A stretch of DNA of 7,966 bases from Clostridia bacterium (GCA_017443885.1 JAFSXW010000016.1:1-7966); one strand, 5' to 3'; shown: positions 1 through 5,874, counted from the stretch's first letter. Notes: generated from the letters alone by a model not told the origin. A program made the numbers and translations.

Positions 1-526
1 GAATTGTGTTATCTATTTGTTTTGGTGTTTTATTTAATTTTTCTGCCGTCTCTGATTGCTTTTCACCAGCAAGATAATGTTTTAAAACCTCTAATTCAAA
101 TTTACTTAAATTCTTATAAAGAATATCCATTTTTTCTTCTTTATTTTCTTTGCTAATTAAAATTTCTTCTGGTGATAAAGTGTAATCTTCTAGTAGTTTT
201 GAAACCTCCAAATCATACGATTCATCTTCACTATTTTTCTGAGAAAATGATATATAAGTATTAAGTGGCATATTCTTTTTTGCATTTGCTTTTTTTATGG
301 CATCTAATATTTGTCGTTTTATGCAAACTAATGCAAAATGCTTAAAGCTTTCACTTTTATAGTCGCCCTTATTATAATCAAAATTTTGAATTGCCTGCAG
401 AAGCCCAATCATCCCTTCCTGAAAAAGGTCATCATCACTTCCGCCAACTAAATAATATTTACGAGAAATGGCTCTAATAGATGTTAAATAATATTCAATT
501 ATATCTTCTATTTCTTGTTCGTTCAT
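1..526 (-). CDS. sigH: RNA polymerase sigma-H factor (sporulation/stationary phase), C-terminus cut by window edge
   Basis: Sigma-70 family factor that directs RNA polymerase to transition-state and early sporulation promoters in Bacillota. The 175 visible residues begin MNEQEIEDII. Region 2 holds the core-binding motif DDLFQEGMIGLL (residues 32-43), followed by FKHFALVCIKRQILDAIKKA (61-80) and MPLNTYISFS (86-95), a region 2.3-2.4 pattern characteristic of SigH. Region 4 starts near residue 136 (LYKNLSKFELEVLKHYLAGE) and the recognition helix (AEKLNKTPKQIDNTI) is reached as the frame leaves the window. B. subtilis SigH has about 218 residues, so some 40 are missing. The ATG at 526 is preceded by AAAGGA, which lies inside the end of rlmB, and only 2 bases separate it from the rlmB stop, so translation is probably coupled. 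Third gene of the mrnC-rlmB-sigH operon. The identity rests on motif and gene order together. Confidence 0.92.
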   Translation of the reverse strand, partial: MNEQEIEDIIEYYLTSIRAISRKYYLVGGSDDDLFQEGMIGLLQAIQNFDYNKGDYKSESFKHFALVCIKRQILDAIKKANAKKNMPLNTYISFSQKNSEDESYDLEVSKLLEDYTLSPEEILISKENKEEKMDILYKNLSKFELEVLKHYLAGEKQSETAEKLNKTPKQIDNTI

Positions 527-528
527 AT

Positions 529-1260
529 TTATCCTTTTTCATTTTGTCTAAAAATTTCATATAGAATAATTGAAGCACTAACACTAGCATTAAGAGAATT
601 AATTTTACCCTGCATTGGAATAGAAATTATAGAATCACTTTTTTCTCTTGCAATCCTAGACACACCACTGCCTTCACCGCCAACAATTATAGCGCAATCT
701 CCTTTTAAATTTGTTTTATACATCTCATTTCCATCCATATCACATGCATAAACCCAAATTCCTAATTCTTTTAATTTCTCTATCGTTGAAGCAATGTTAG
801 TAACCTTACAAACTGGCACATATGCAAGAGCCCCTGCACTAACCCTTGTTACTGTTTCGTTAACTAATGCAGAACGATTTTTTGGCACAACAACACAAGT
901 TGCCCCACAGCATTCGCCTGTTCTAATAATACTCCCTAAATTATGTGGATCAACCACACCATCTAATAAAACAACAGTTATCCTTTTCCCTTCGTTGCGT
1001 GCTTTATTAATCTCATCAAACAAATCGTGATAAACATAATCTGTTGCAACAGCAACAACCCCTTGATGATGCCCAGTTTCACTCAATTTATCTAAAACAA
1101 GTTTTGAAACAAATTCTAGTTTTATTCCTGCATCTTGTGCCATTTTAATTATTTGTCTATGTTTTTCATCAGTTGTTTTATCTAATATTATAATTTTTTC
1201 AACAGTTTTGTTTTTGCTAGACATCAATTCAAAAACTGCATTTTTACCTTCAAAATTCAT
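529..1260 (-). CDS. rlmB: 23S rRNA (guanosine-2'-O-)-methyltransferase RlmB (SpoU/TrmH family)
   Basis: SpoU-class SPOUT methyltransferase expected to use S-adenosylmethionine to 2'-O-methylate a guanosine of 23S rRNA (G2251 in E. coli numbering). The 243 residues match the usual family length. An N-terminal substrate-binding region (about 1-75: GKNAVFELM, then HHQGVVAVA) precedes the knotted catalytic domain. SpoU motif 1 is at 99-120 (LDGVVDPHNLGSIIRTGE, with N107 and R113), motif 2 at 192-202 (IVGGEGSGVSR) and motif 3 at 213-231 (SIPMQGKINSLNASVSAS). The ATG has AAGGAG six bases upstream, and that site overlaps the TAA of mrnC, nine bases away. Gene order mrnC-rlmB-sigH supports RlmB over other SpoU paralogues such as TrmH, but the exact target nucleotide cannot be read from the sequence. 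Confidence 0.93.
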   Translation of the reverse strand: MNFEGKNAVFELMSSKNKTVEKIIILDKTTDEKHRQIIKMAQDAGIKLEFVSKLVLDKLSETGHHQGVVAVATDYVYHDLFDEINKARNEGKRITVVLLDGVVDPHNLGSIIRTGECCGATCVVVPKNRSALVNETVTRVSAGALAYVPVCKVTNIASTIEKLKELGIWVYACDMDGNEMYKTNLKGDCAIIVGGEGSGVSRIAREKSDSIISIPMQGKINSLNASVSASIILYEIFRQNEKG

Positions 1261-1269
1261 AAAAACTCC

Positions 1270-1722
1270 TTAATTTTTGCTGTTTTTAATAAAATCTTGT
1301 ATCGTTTCGTCTAAAATTTTATTTATTCTTGCTTCATTTTTATTTAAATATAAAAAACCAAGCAATGCTTCAAAAGCAGTGGCATGCCTATAATCAATCA
1401 CGCTATAATTTTTTGCCGTGCTATGAGTATGCGTATTTCTTGCATGTTTTGCAACGCTCTCTTCTTCTTCTGTTAGTGTTGATTCAATAATCCTAAACGC
1501 ACGCGCTTGACTAGATGCATTAACTAGTTTATTCACGATTATAGTTATATCGTGAGCGTTTAAATCCGAAGTTTTTGCAAGCCTTGTTCTTAAATACAAT
1601 GCATGCACACTATCTCCAATAAGGGCAAGCACTAGCGATTGTTTTTGGGCACTACTATTTACATCAAATTTAATTTTACCACAATCCCTAATTTTTTCAA
1701 TATTTTCTAAATAATTTTTCAT
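1270..1722 (-). CDS. mrnC: Mini-ribonuclease III (MrnC)
   Basis: Short RNase III-like enzyme without a double-stranded RNA-binding domain. In B. subtilis the family matures the ends of 23S rRNA precursor. The 150 residues are typical. The signature LALIGDSVHALYLRTRL (residues 32-48) supplies catalytic D37, and the second half holds KHARNTHTHSTAKNYSV (92-108) and YRHATAFEALLGFLYL (111-126) with catalytic E118. It is first in the operon and is followed by rlmB, another 23S rRNA modifier, as in B. subtilis. The ATG at 1722 has no Shine-Dalgarno sequence (upstream bases are ATACTATTATT), and no alternative start lies between it and the catalytic region. The promoter places the transcript start at or next to this ATG, suggesting a leaderless message. 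Confidence 0.93.
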   Translation of the reverse strand: MKNYLENIEKIRDCGKIKFDVNSSAQKQSLVLALIGDSVHALYLRTRLAKTSDLNAHDITIIVNKLVNASSQARAFRIIESTLTEEEESVAKHARNTHTHSTAKNYSVIDYRHATAFEALLGFLYLNKNEARINKILDETIQDFIKNSKN

Positions 1723-1728
1723 AATAAT

Positions 1729-1757
1729 AGTATAGCATAAACGAAAAACCTAATCAA
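1729..1757 (-). promoter_or_regulatory. Sigma-A-type promoter of mrnC-rlmB-sigH, probably leaderless
   Basis: On the minus strand there is TTGATT (1757-1752), a 17-base spacer, then TATACT (1734-1729), with TGC just before it giving an extended -10 (TGCTATACT). Counting seven bases past the -10 puts the transcript start at about 1722, which is the A of the mrnC ATG. This is read from the sequence and has not been mapped. Confidence 0.75.
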
Positions 1758-1765
1758 GAATTTAA

Positions 1766-1794
1766 TTGACTTAATAGAGTTATTGATTTATAAT
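1766..1794 (+). promoter_or_regulatory. Strong sigma-A-type promoter for the small membrane protein operon
   Basis: TTGACT (1766-1771), a 17-base spacer and a perfect TATAAT (1789-1794). The predicted transcript start is near 1801, the first base of the AAGGAG ribosome binding site (1801-1806), so the leader would be only about 13 bases. The -35 lies 8 bases from the -35 of the opposing mrnC promoter, so the two are back to back. Confidence 0.8.
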
Positions 1795-1813
1795 ACTAAT
1801 AAGGAGATTTTTT

Positions 1814-1927
1814 GTGGGGCTTTTTTCTAAAAGGTTTAGCATTTTAAAGTTGCTTTTATTTATTGTGGTATGCATGGTTGTTATGCTTTTTATTTTTCGT
1901 GGAAGCCTTATAGGAGCTGCTAAATAA
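1814..1927 (+). CDS. Small membrane protein, 37 residues, unknown function
   Basis: Short gene starting with GTG, seven bases after a strong AAGGAG site, directly behind a near-consensus promoter. The product reads MGLFSKRFSILKLLLF followed by IVVCMVVMLFIFRGSLIGAAK. Residues 10-28 form one hydrophobic membrane segment, with K6 and R7 before it and R29 after it. The TAA overlaps the ATG of the next gene by one base (TAATG), a classic translational coupling arrangement, and AGGAG for the next gene lies inside this frame at 1912-1916. Promoter, ribosome site and coupling make it a credible gene despite its size. I do not recognise a family. It may act with the downstream anchored protein or serve mainly as a coupling leader peptide. 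Confidence 0.72.
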   Translation: MGLFSKRFSILKLLLFIVVCMVVMLFIFRGSLIGAAK

Positions 1928-2826
1928 TGAAAAGGAACAAAACAGCAAGGTTTTTTATAACTCTTTTAATAATTCTTGCAATTCTCGCTTCACTAGGTGT
2001 GGGCGGTTTTTTCCTTCTTGATAAAGTGGTTGTGCCAAAATATTTTGGAAGTTTTGGCATTAACAATATGCAAGATTTAACTCAAATGATGGGCACTCTT
2101 TACACCAGCAAAAATGAAAGCAAATTTATTACAAACCCCTACACAGCGGCGGACTTATCTTCAGCCGAAAATAAATTAAAACTTGTTGGGTTCCCAACTC
2201 TTGAAACTGGCAGGCTAGATTATAAAGCCATTGCAGAAGGTTCTTATATTGTTGAAAGTGATGCCGAAGTGAAACTAACAGATAAAGAACTTGCCAGCGT
2301 TTTAAACGGAATGCTTGCATCTGGTATTTTAAGCGAAAAACTTCCAAACTTAAAATATATTAACACACTTAATATGGAACTTCTAGAAATAATAATCACT
2401 CCATTTAAAATAGTTAACAACATTGATCCAAATTCTGCAAAAATTGAACTTGCAATTAAGATAGACACAACTAGTTTAAAAAATCAAATTGCAGATGAAA
2501 TGCAAACCCCACTCTTTTTGCTTAATATGATTATCCCAAAAACACTTTATATTAATTTAAACTTTGACTTAACTGCCAACGGCGAAAATTGGGAATACAC
2601 TAATAGCTCTATCAGAATTAACGGCAAAACTAGCCAACAAAGTGAAATTCTTATGAACCTTCTTATTAAATTTATTTTCCCAGAAGAAGACGAAATGACG
2701 ATGGATAAGTTAAACACCGAACTCGGTGGCGTTCTTATTGAAGGCGTTGATCTTTTAGGGAGCATAAGATTTAGTAACGAAATTTACTCAACAAAGCAAA
2801 ATGGCGTTGTTATAACTTTAAAATAA
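1927..2826 (+). CDS. Membrane-anchored extracytoplasmic protein of unknown function, 299 residues
   Basis: Begins MKRNKTARFF with a positively charged start and one membrane segment (about 10-31, ITLLIILAILASLGVGGFFLL) that lacks an obvious cleavage or lipobox site, so the remaining 265 or so residues probably sit outside the membrane as a signal-anchored domain. That part has few cysteines and alternating beta-like stretches, for example IELAIKIDTTSL (173-184) and TLYINLNFDLTANGENWEY (206-224). The stretch VKLTDKELASVLNGML (115-130) resembles the start of YpmS/DUF2140-like anchored proteins, but I regard that only as a hint. It is coupled by TAATG to the 37-residue membrane peptide upstream and is followed nine bases later by an XRE regulator with membrane segments. 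I do not recognise a function. Confidence 0.85.
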   Translation: MKRNKTARFFITLLIILAILASLGVGGFFLLDKVVVPKYFGSFGINNMQDLTQMMGTLYTSKNESKFITNPYTAADLSSAENKLKLVGFPTLETGRLDYKAIAEGSYIVESDAEVKLTDKELASVLNGMLASGILSEKLPNLKYINTLNMELLEIIITPFKIVNNIDPNSAKIELAIKIDTTSLKNQIADEMQTPLFLLNMIIPKTLYINLNFDLTANGENWEYTNSSIRINGKTSQQSEILMNLLIKFIFPEEDEMTMDKLNTELGGVLIEGVDLLGSIRFSNEIYSTKQNGVVITLK

Positions 2827-2835
2827 AGGTGACTC

Positions 2836-3420
2836 ATGGCAGAACTTAAAAATATAATTGCCCAAAATCTTATTGGGCTAAGAAAAGAAAATAATCTAAC
2901 TCAAAATGAACTTGCAGAAAAATTAAACTATTCTGATAACACCATCTCTAGATGGGAGCATGCAGAAATTACACCCAGCATCGAAACGCTTGAACAAATT
3001 GCAAAGTTTTACCATGTTAGCGTGGAATCAATTTTAAAAGAAAAAGCCACTGAAGAATCAAAAAAGGCAAAAAAAATTGAGATTATAAAACACATCTCAA
3101 CTATTTTAATGATTATAAGTCAAGTTTGGTTTATTGCAGCAGTTTGTTTCTTCTATATAAGCACATTCGCCAGTTTTGATGCATGGATATTATTTGTTTG
3201 GGCAGTTCCTATTTCAATGCTTATTGCCCTGCTATTTTCAATTCCACGAAAAAATAGAATTGTTATATTTATATTTGCAAGTTTATTAGTGTGGACAATT
3301 TTGGCCGCAGTTTATCTTCAACTTCTGCAATACAACTTATATTTGTTATTTATTATTGGCGCACCAACTCAATTATTTTTGTGCGTGTGGGCATTTATGA
3401 GACCTAAAAAGAAAAAATAA
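2836..3420 (+). CDS. XRE-family DNA-binding protein with four C-terminal membrane segments
   Basis: The first 66 or so residues form a Cro/C1-type helix-turn-helix (NLIGLRKENNLTQNELAEKL at 11-30, then NYSDNTISRWEHAEITPS at 31-48, where the recognition helix carries SDNTISRW). A charged linker rich in K and E (69-82) leads to four hydrophobic segments at about 86-108, 115-136, 141-162 and 167-187, ending in PKKKK. The protein should therefore be tethered to the cytoplasmic membrane with its DNA-binding domain inside. Such fusions are common in Bacillota and most are uncharacterised. The ATG follows AAAGGTGA at a good distance, nine bases after the previous gene, so it is probably cotranscribed with it. 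Target genes cannot be read from the sequence; autoregulation of this operon or of the divergent one is possible but unproven. Confidence 0.9.
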   Translation: MAELKNIIAQNLIGLRKENNLTQNELAEKLNYSDNTISRWEHAEITPSIETLEQIAKFYHVSVESILKEKATEESKKAKKIEIIKHISTILMIISQVWFIAAVCFFYISTFASFDAWILFVWAVPISMLIALLFSIPRKNRIVIFIFASLLVWTILAAVYLQLLQYNLYLLFIIGAPTQLFLCVWAFMRPKKKK

Positions 3421-3447
3421 AACGCTAGAATTGCGTTTTATTTTTTT
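3418..3447. terminator. Bidirectional intrinsic terminator between convergent genes
   Basis: TAAAACGC (3418-3425) pairs perfectly with GCGTTTTA (3433-3440) around a 7-base loop. It is followed by seven T on the plus strand (3441-3447) and by an equivalent T run on the minus strand (complement of the A run at 3412-3417). It ends both the XRE operon and the convergent acyltransferase operon, and the TAG of the latter (3425-3427) falls inside the hairpin. Confidence 0.8.
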
Positions 3448-4009
3448 GCCTAGTTAAAAACTCTTTAAGCATTTTTAATTTAGGATAATTATATTTTAAA
3501 ACAATAATTGGCAACACATTTAAAAAAGCATTAACAAGTGCTATTGGCAATAATACAGTTAGGATAAACCTTGCTGGAAGCACAAATAGTAAAGTGAAAC
3601 CAACTGGCAAAATTACATAATGAGTTATAATGCCTTTATTTATTTCTGATAAAAAAGTATTAACATAATCTAGCTCCTTCGGGTTTTCAATTTTGCGTTT
3701 TGAAAAGCCTCCATAACTCCCAAGTTCCAAAATTTTATCTTTCCATTTCTTTACTTTTAAACTCTCTGCAAAATGTTTATACCAATTCGGAACGTTAAAT
3801 ATTTTTTTATCTGAACTATACCACTTATTTGGAGTTTTTTTAATTATAATAGCCACAATTAAATCCACTAAAAACTCATAAACAATTCCACCAACACATA
3901 TAACAATTACAACCCACCAACTACAGTTTAATAACGATAATCCAAATAAAATATTAAAAACTGAAATTATAATAGCAGAAATAAAAATTATCAATAAATA
4001 TAAAAGCAT
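3425..4009 (-). CDS. CrtO-like membrane acyltransferase (glycosyl-diaponeurosporenoate acyltransferase family)
   Basis: Integral membrane protein of 194 residues. Two hydrophobic segments (about 2-24 and 31-57) precede a cytosolic stretch and two more segments (about 129-148 and 151-171). The central and C-terminal parts resemble staphylococcal CrtO, which attaches a fatty acid to a glycosylated carotenoid: NWYKHFAESLKVKKWKDKIL (75-94), then SEINKGIITHYVILP (121-135) with E122 and H130 in the same spacing as in CrtO, and NVLPIIVLKYNYPKLKML (164-181). This comparison is made from memory of the S. aureus sequence. No carotenoid genes are nearby, so the acceptor is more likely another glycosylated lipid made by the upstream GT8 enzyme. 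The ATG abuts the TAA of the previous gene and has AGGAG at 4016-4020. Last gene of the operon. Confidence 0.72.
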   Translation of the reverse strand: MLLYLLIIFISAIIISVFNILFGLSLLNCSWWVVIVICVGGIVYEFLVDLIVAIIIKKTPNKWYSSDKKIFNVPNWYKHFAESLKVKKWKDKILELGSYGGFSKRKIENPKELDYVNTFLSEINKGIITHYVILPVGFTLLFVLPARFILTVLLPIALVNAFLNVLPIIVLKYNYPKLKMLKEFLTRQKNKTQF

Positions 4010-4843
4010 TTATTTCTCCTTTGTGTTATAAACTAATTTTTCTCCATAAACTTTTTCGTAAACATCTTGCCATGCTTTAAAGTTTTTATTTTTCATTATT
4101 TCAATATTTTCAGCCTTAGTTAGTTTATTGTCAGGATATATTGCAGGCAAAAAATGCAAACTTAATTTTTGCACTAAACATCCATCACCATCTAATATAT
4201 CACTATCTTCCATGGTTATAAACACAGGAATCACAGGAACATTGCTTCTAACGGCAAAATTGAAAGCCCCATTTTTAAGAGGTCTTGGCTTTTTATAATT
4301 CCACCACATTGCCTGCTCTGGATATATTAATATTTTGTGATTTTTAGAAAGCAAGTGGCTAACTGCTTTAAAACAATTTTTCATCGTTTGAGAGTTTGAC
4401 GATAGAGGCAAAGTGTTGGCATATTTAAAAAACAAACCATAAGGCTTCGGAGGGTTTGTGTAGTTTCCTTCTCTTATTATTTTATACAATTTCTTGCCAT
4501 GCATATATGGTTTTATCACTTGCCAAACTGCAAAATTATCAAATGGATGAAAATGATTGCATGTTATCATTGCCCCACCCTTAACGCTTGCAAAATTTTC
4601 AATTCCATAAACTTTATCTATTATTAATTGTTTTTGCTTTATTAAATTGTCAATTAATTTTTGACCTTTAAGATTTACAAAAAATGTTTTTATCCTTTTT
4701 AATATAGATTTACTTAAATAATCAATATCGTTTGGTTTTAATTCTATTGTTTCAGGGTCATCTTCTAAATCTTCATCAAAACGCCCCTCTAGCTCATATT
4801 GTTCCCGTCTTTTTAAAACTTTTTGCCTATATTCGCTTACCAT
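4010..4843 (-). CDS. PlsC-type lysophospholipid/1-acylglycerol-phosphate acyltransferase family protein
   Basis: Glycerolipid acyltransferase-fold enzyme that would transfer an acyl chain to a lipid or sugar acceptor at the inner face of the membrane. From the ATG at 4843 it has 277 residues; positions here count from a TTG two codons earlier (4849). The catalytic HX4D motif is NHFHPFD (H99, D104). Acceptor-binding motif III appears as LIYPEQAMWW (174-183), where the usual EGT is EQA, and motif IV is VPVIPVFI (204-211). A charged 60-residue N-terminal extension precedes the domain, and there is no obvious membrane span. The ATG overlaps the GT8 stop as TAATG, so I prefer it to the TTG, and the two genes are translationally coupled. 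The PEQAMWW form seems to mark a Bacillota subgroup; the true substrate is not readable. Confidence 0.85.
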   Translation of the reverse strand: MVSEYRQKVLKRREQYELEGRFDEDLEDDPETIELKPNDIDYLSKSILKRIKTFFVNLKGQKLIDNLIKQKQLIIDKVYGIENFASVKGGAMITCNHFHPFDNFAVWQVIKPYMHGKKLYKIIREGNYTNPPKPYGLFFKYANTLPLSSNSQTMKNCFKAVSHLLSKNHKILIYPEQAMWWNYKKPRPLKNGAFNFAVRSNVPVIPVFITMEDSDILDGDGCLVQKLSLHFLPAIYPDNKLTKAENIEIMKNKNFKAWQDVYEKVYGEKLVYNTKEK

Positions 4844-5787
4844 TAGCAAAATGCCCCTACTAAATTACAGCTACAAAATGTTTTGCCCTGCATAACAATT
4901 TCAAGCGCTCTGTTTAAAATATCTATTCCAGCTTGCTCCTTTTTTTGTTTTGCTTCGGCCGTCATATTCTTTTTCATATTAACAATAGTTCTATAAAAGC
5001 TAGATTGCTTTGCATATTCCCAAAAATAGTTTTCATTAACAACACCATCAAATTGCCATGGCTTTTTAGCAAGCGCATAATGAACAATGTTTAATTCGCC
5101 TTCTGGTTTTTCGTATGCTGAAGTAAAATTCCAACCATTTTCTAGATATTTTATTTTTCCATTACATAAATAATTTAAATAGCATTGATCAGGGTCAATA
5201 GTATCAAAATTATATGTTGAAAGTAATTCAGTGAAACGATCTTGAACTTTATTCTTTCTAAATAAATCTAGATTAATAGACAAAATTCCTGCATTTATAT
5301 ATTTATCTGGATTAACGCCAACTGCATATTGTGCGTATTTTCTAAATTCTTCAGTTTTGGCTATAAAACCTTCAACTACTCCACCAACCATATTATCTTC
5401 AAGGTCTATTTCCCATAACTTTGAAATATCCCCTAAAACTACTATATCGCAGTCTAAATATAATATTTTTGAATACTCAGGAAAAAGACTTTCAATAAAA
5501 AGCCTATAATATGTTGCCAAACTAAAATGATAAATATTTTTAAACTGCTTACTTATATCTGCAATACTTTCACTAATATTGTTAAAAGTAATTTTTACAT
5601 TAGGTCTTTGACGCAAGCGAATTTTAAACATGTTGCCAAATTGCAAACCAGTATTTAAAATATGAATATCGTAATTATATTCTCTTGATGCGTTCTTTAT
5701 TAGCGATGCAAGTGTAACATCTAAAAATGGTATGTAGTTATCATCTGTTGCAAAGAAAATTGGTATTGTTTTGTTTTTGTTGTTCAT
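4843..5787 (-). CDS. GT8-family glycosyltransferase
   Basis: Retaining GT-A glycosyltransferase of the LgtC/glycogenin family (GT8), expected to transfer galactose or glucose from a UDP-sugar using a divalent metal. The 314 residues start with IPIFFATDDNYIPFLDVTLASL (8-29), the family's nucleotide-binding opening. The metal-binding DXD is in ILYLDCDIVVLGD (D112, D114). Further family motifs are YINAGILSINLDLFR (163-177), DPDQCYLNYLC (198-208), and HYALAKKPW (236-244) with H236 as the likely metal ligand. The last 45 residues (about 270-314) form a charged helix and a cysteine-containing tail (CSCNLVGAFC) that would suit peripheral membrane contact, though this is inference. The ATG has GAAGGGA 10-12 bases upstream. 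First gene of the three-gene lipid cassette. Confidence 0.9.
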   Translation of the reverse strand: MNNKNKTIPIFFATDDNYIPFLDVTLASLIKNASREYNYDIHILNTGLQFGNMFKIRLRQRPNVKITFNNISESIADISKQFKNIYHFSLATYYRLFIESLFPEYSKILYLDCDIVVLGDISKLWEIDLEDNMVGGVVEGFIAKTEEFRKYAQYAVGVNPDKYINAGILSINLDLFRKNKVQDRFTELLSTYNFDTIDPDQCYLNYLCNGKIKYLENGWNFTSAYEKPEGELNIVHYALAKKPWQFDGVVNENYFWEYAKQSSFYRTIVNMKKNMTAEAKQKKEQAGIDILNRALEIVMQGKTFCSCNLVGAFC

Positions 5788-5795
5788 AAAATCTT

Positions 5796-5861
5796 GTTCC
5801 CTTCTTATATTTTTTATCCACTATTAGTTTATATTGATAACTAATAAAAAAACAAGGGAAC
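5796..5861. repeat. Nested inverted repeats over the GT8 promoter, operator-like
   Basis: The inner arms TATTAGTT (5822-5829) and AACTAATA (5839-5846) are a perfect 8-base inverted repeat with a 9-base centre. Around them GTTCCCTT (5796-5803) and AAGGGAAC (5854-5861) form a second perfect 8-base pair. The inner dyad covers the likely -10 and spacer of the GT8 operon promoter, and the outer left arm includes its ribosome binding site. A repressor site or an mRNA hairpin are both possible; nothing identifies a protein. Confidence 0.55.
5828..5855 (-). promoter_or_regulatory. Likely promoter of the GT8-acyltransferase operon
   Basis: On the minus strand TTGTTT (5855-5850), 16 bases, then TATAAA (5833-5828). 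The predicted start near 5821 leaves a leader of about 34 bases before the GT8 ATG, with AAGGGA as ribosome site. The match is moderate; support comes from its position downstream of a terminator and inside a symmetrical operator-like repeat. Confidence 0.5.
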
Positions 5862-5874
5862 GGAATTATTTTTA

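Noticed and set aside
515..1030. Two plus-strand open frames of 78 residues opposite rlmB
   Set aside because: They lie antisense to a clear RlmB gene, lack ribosome sites and show no domain-like sequence.
2129..2765. Three minus-strand frames of 72-74 residues opposite the 299-residue protein gene
   Set aside because: Shadows of the plus-strand gene; no ribosome site or promoter, and the plus strand has a promoter, coupling and a coherent product.
4843..4849. TTG at 4849 as start of the PlsC-type gene
   Set aside because: It adds only two residues; the ATG at 4843 forms the TAATG overlap with the GT8 stop, which is the more usual coupled start.
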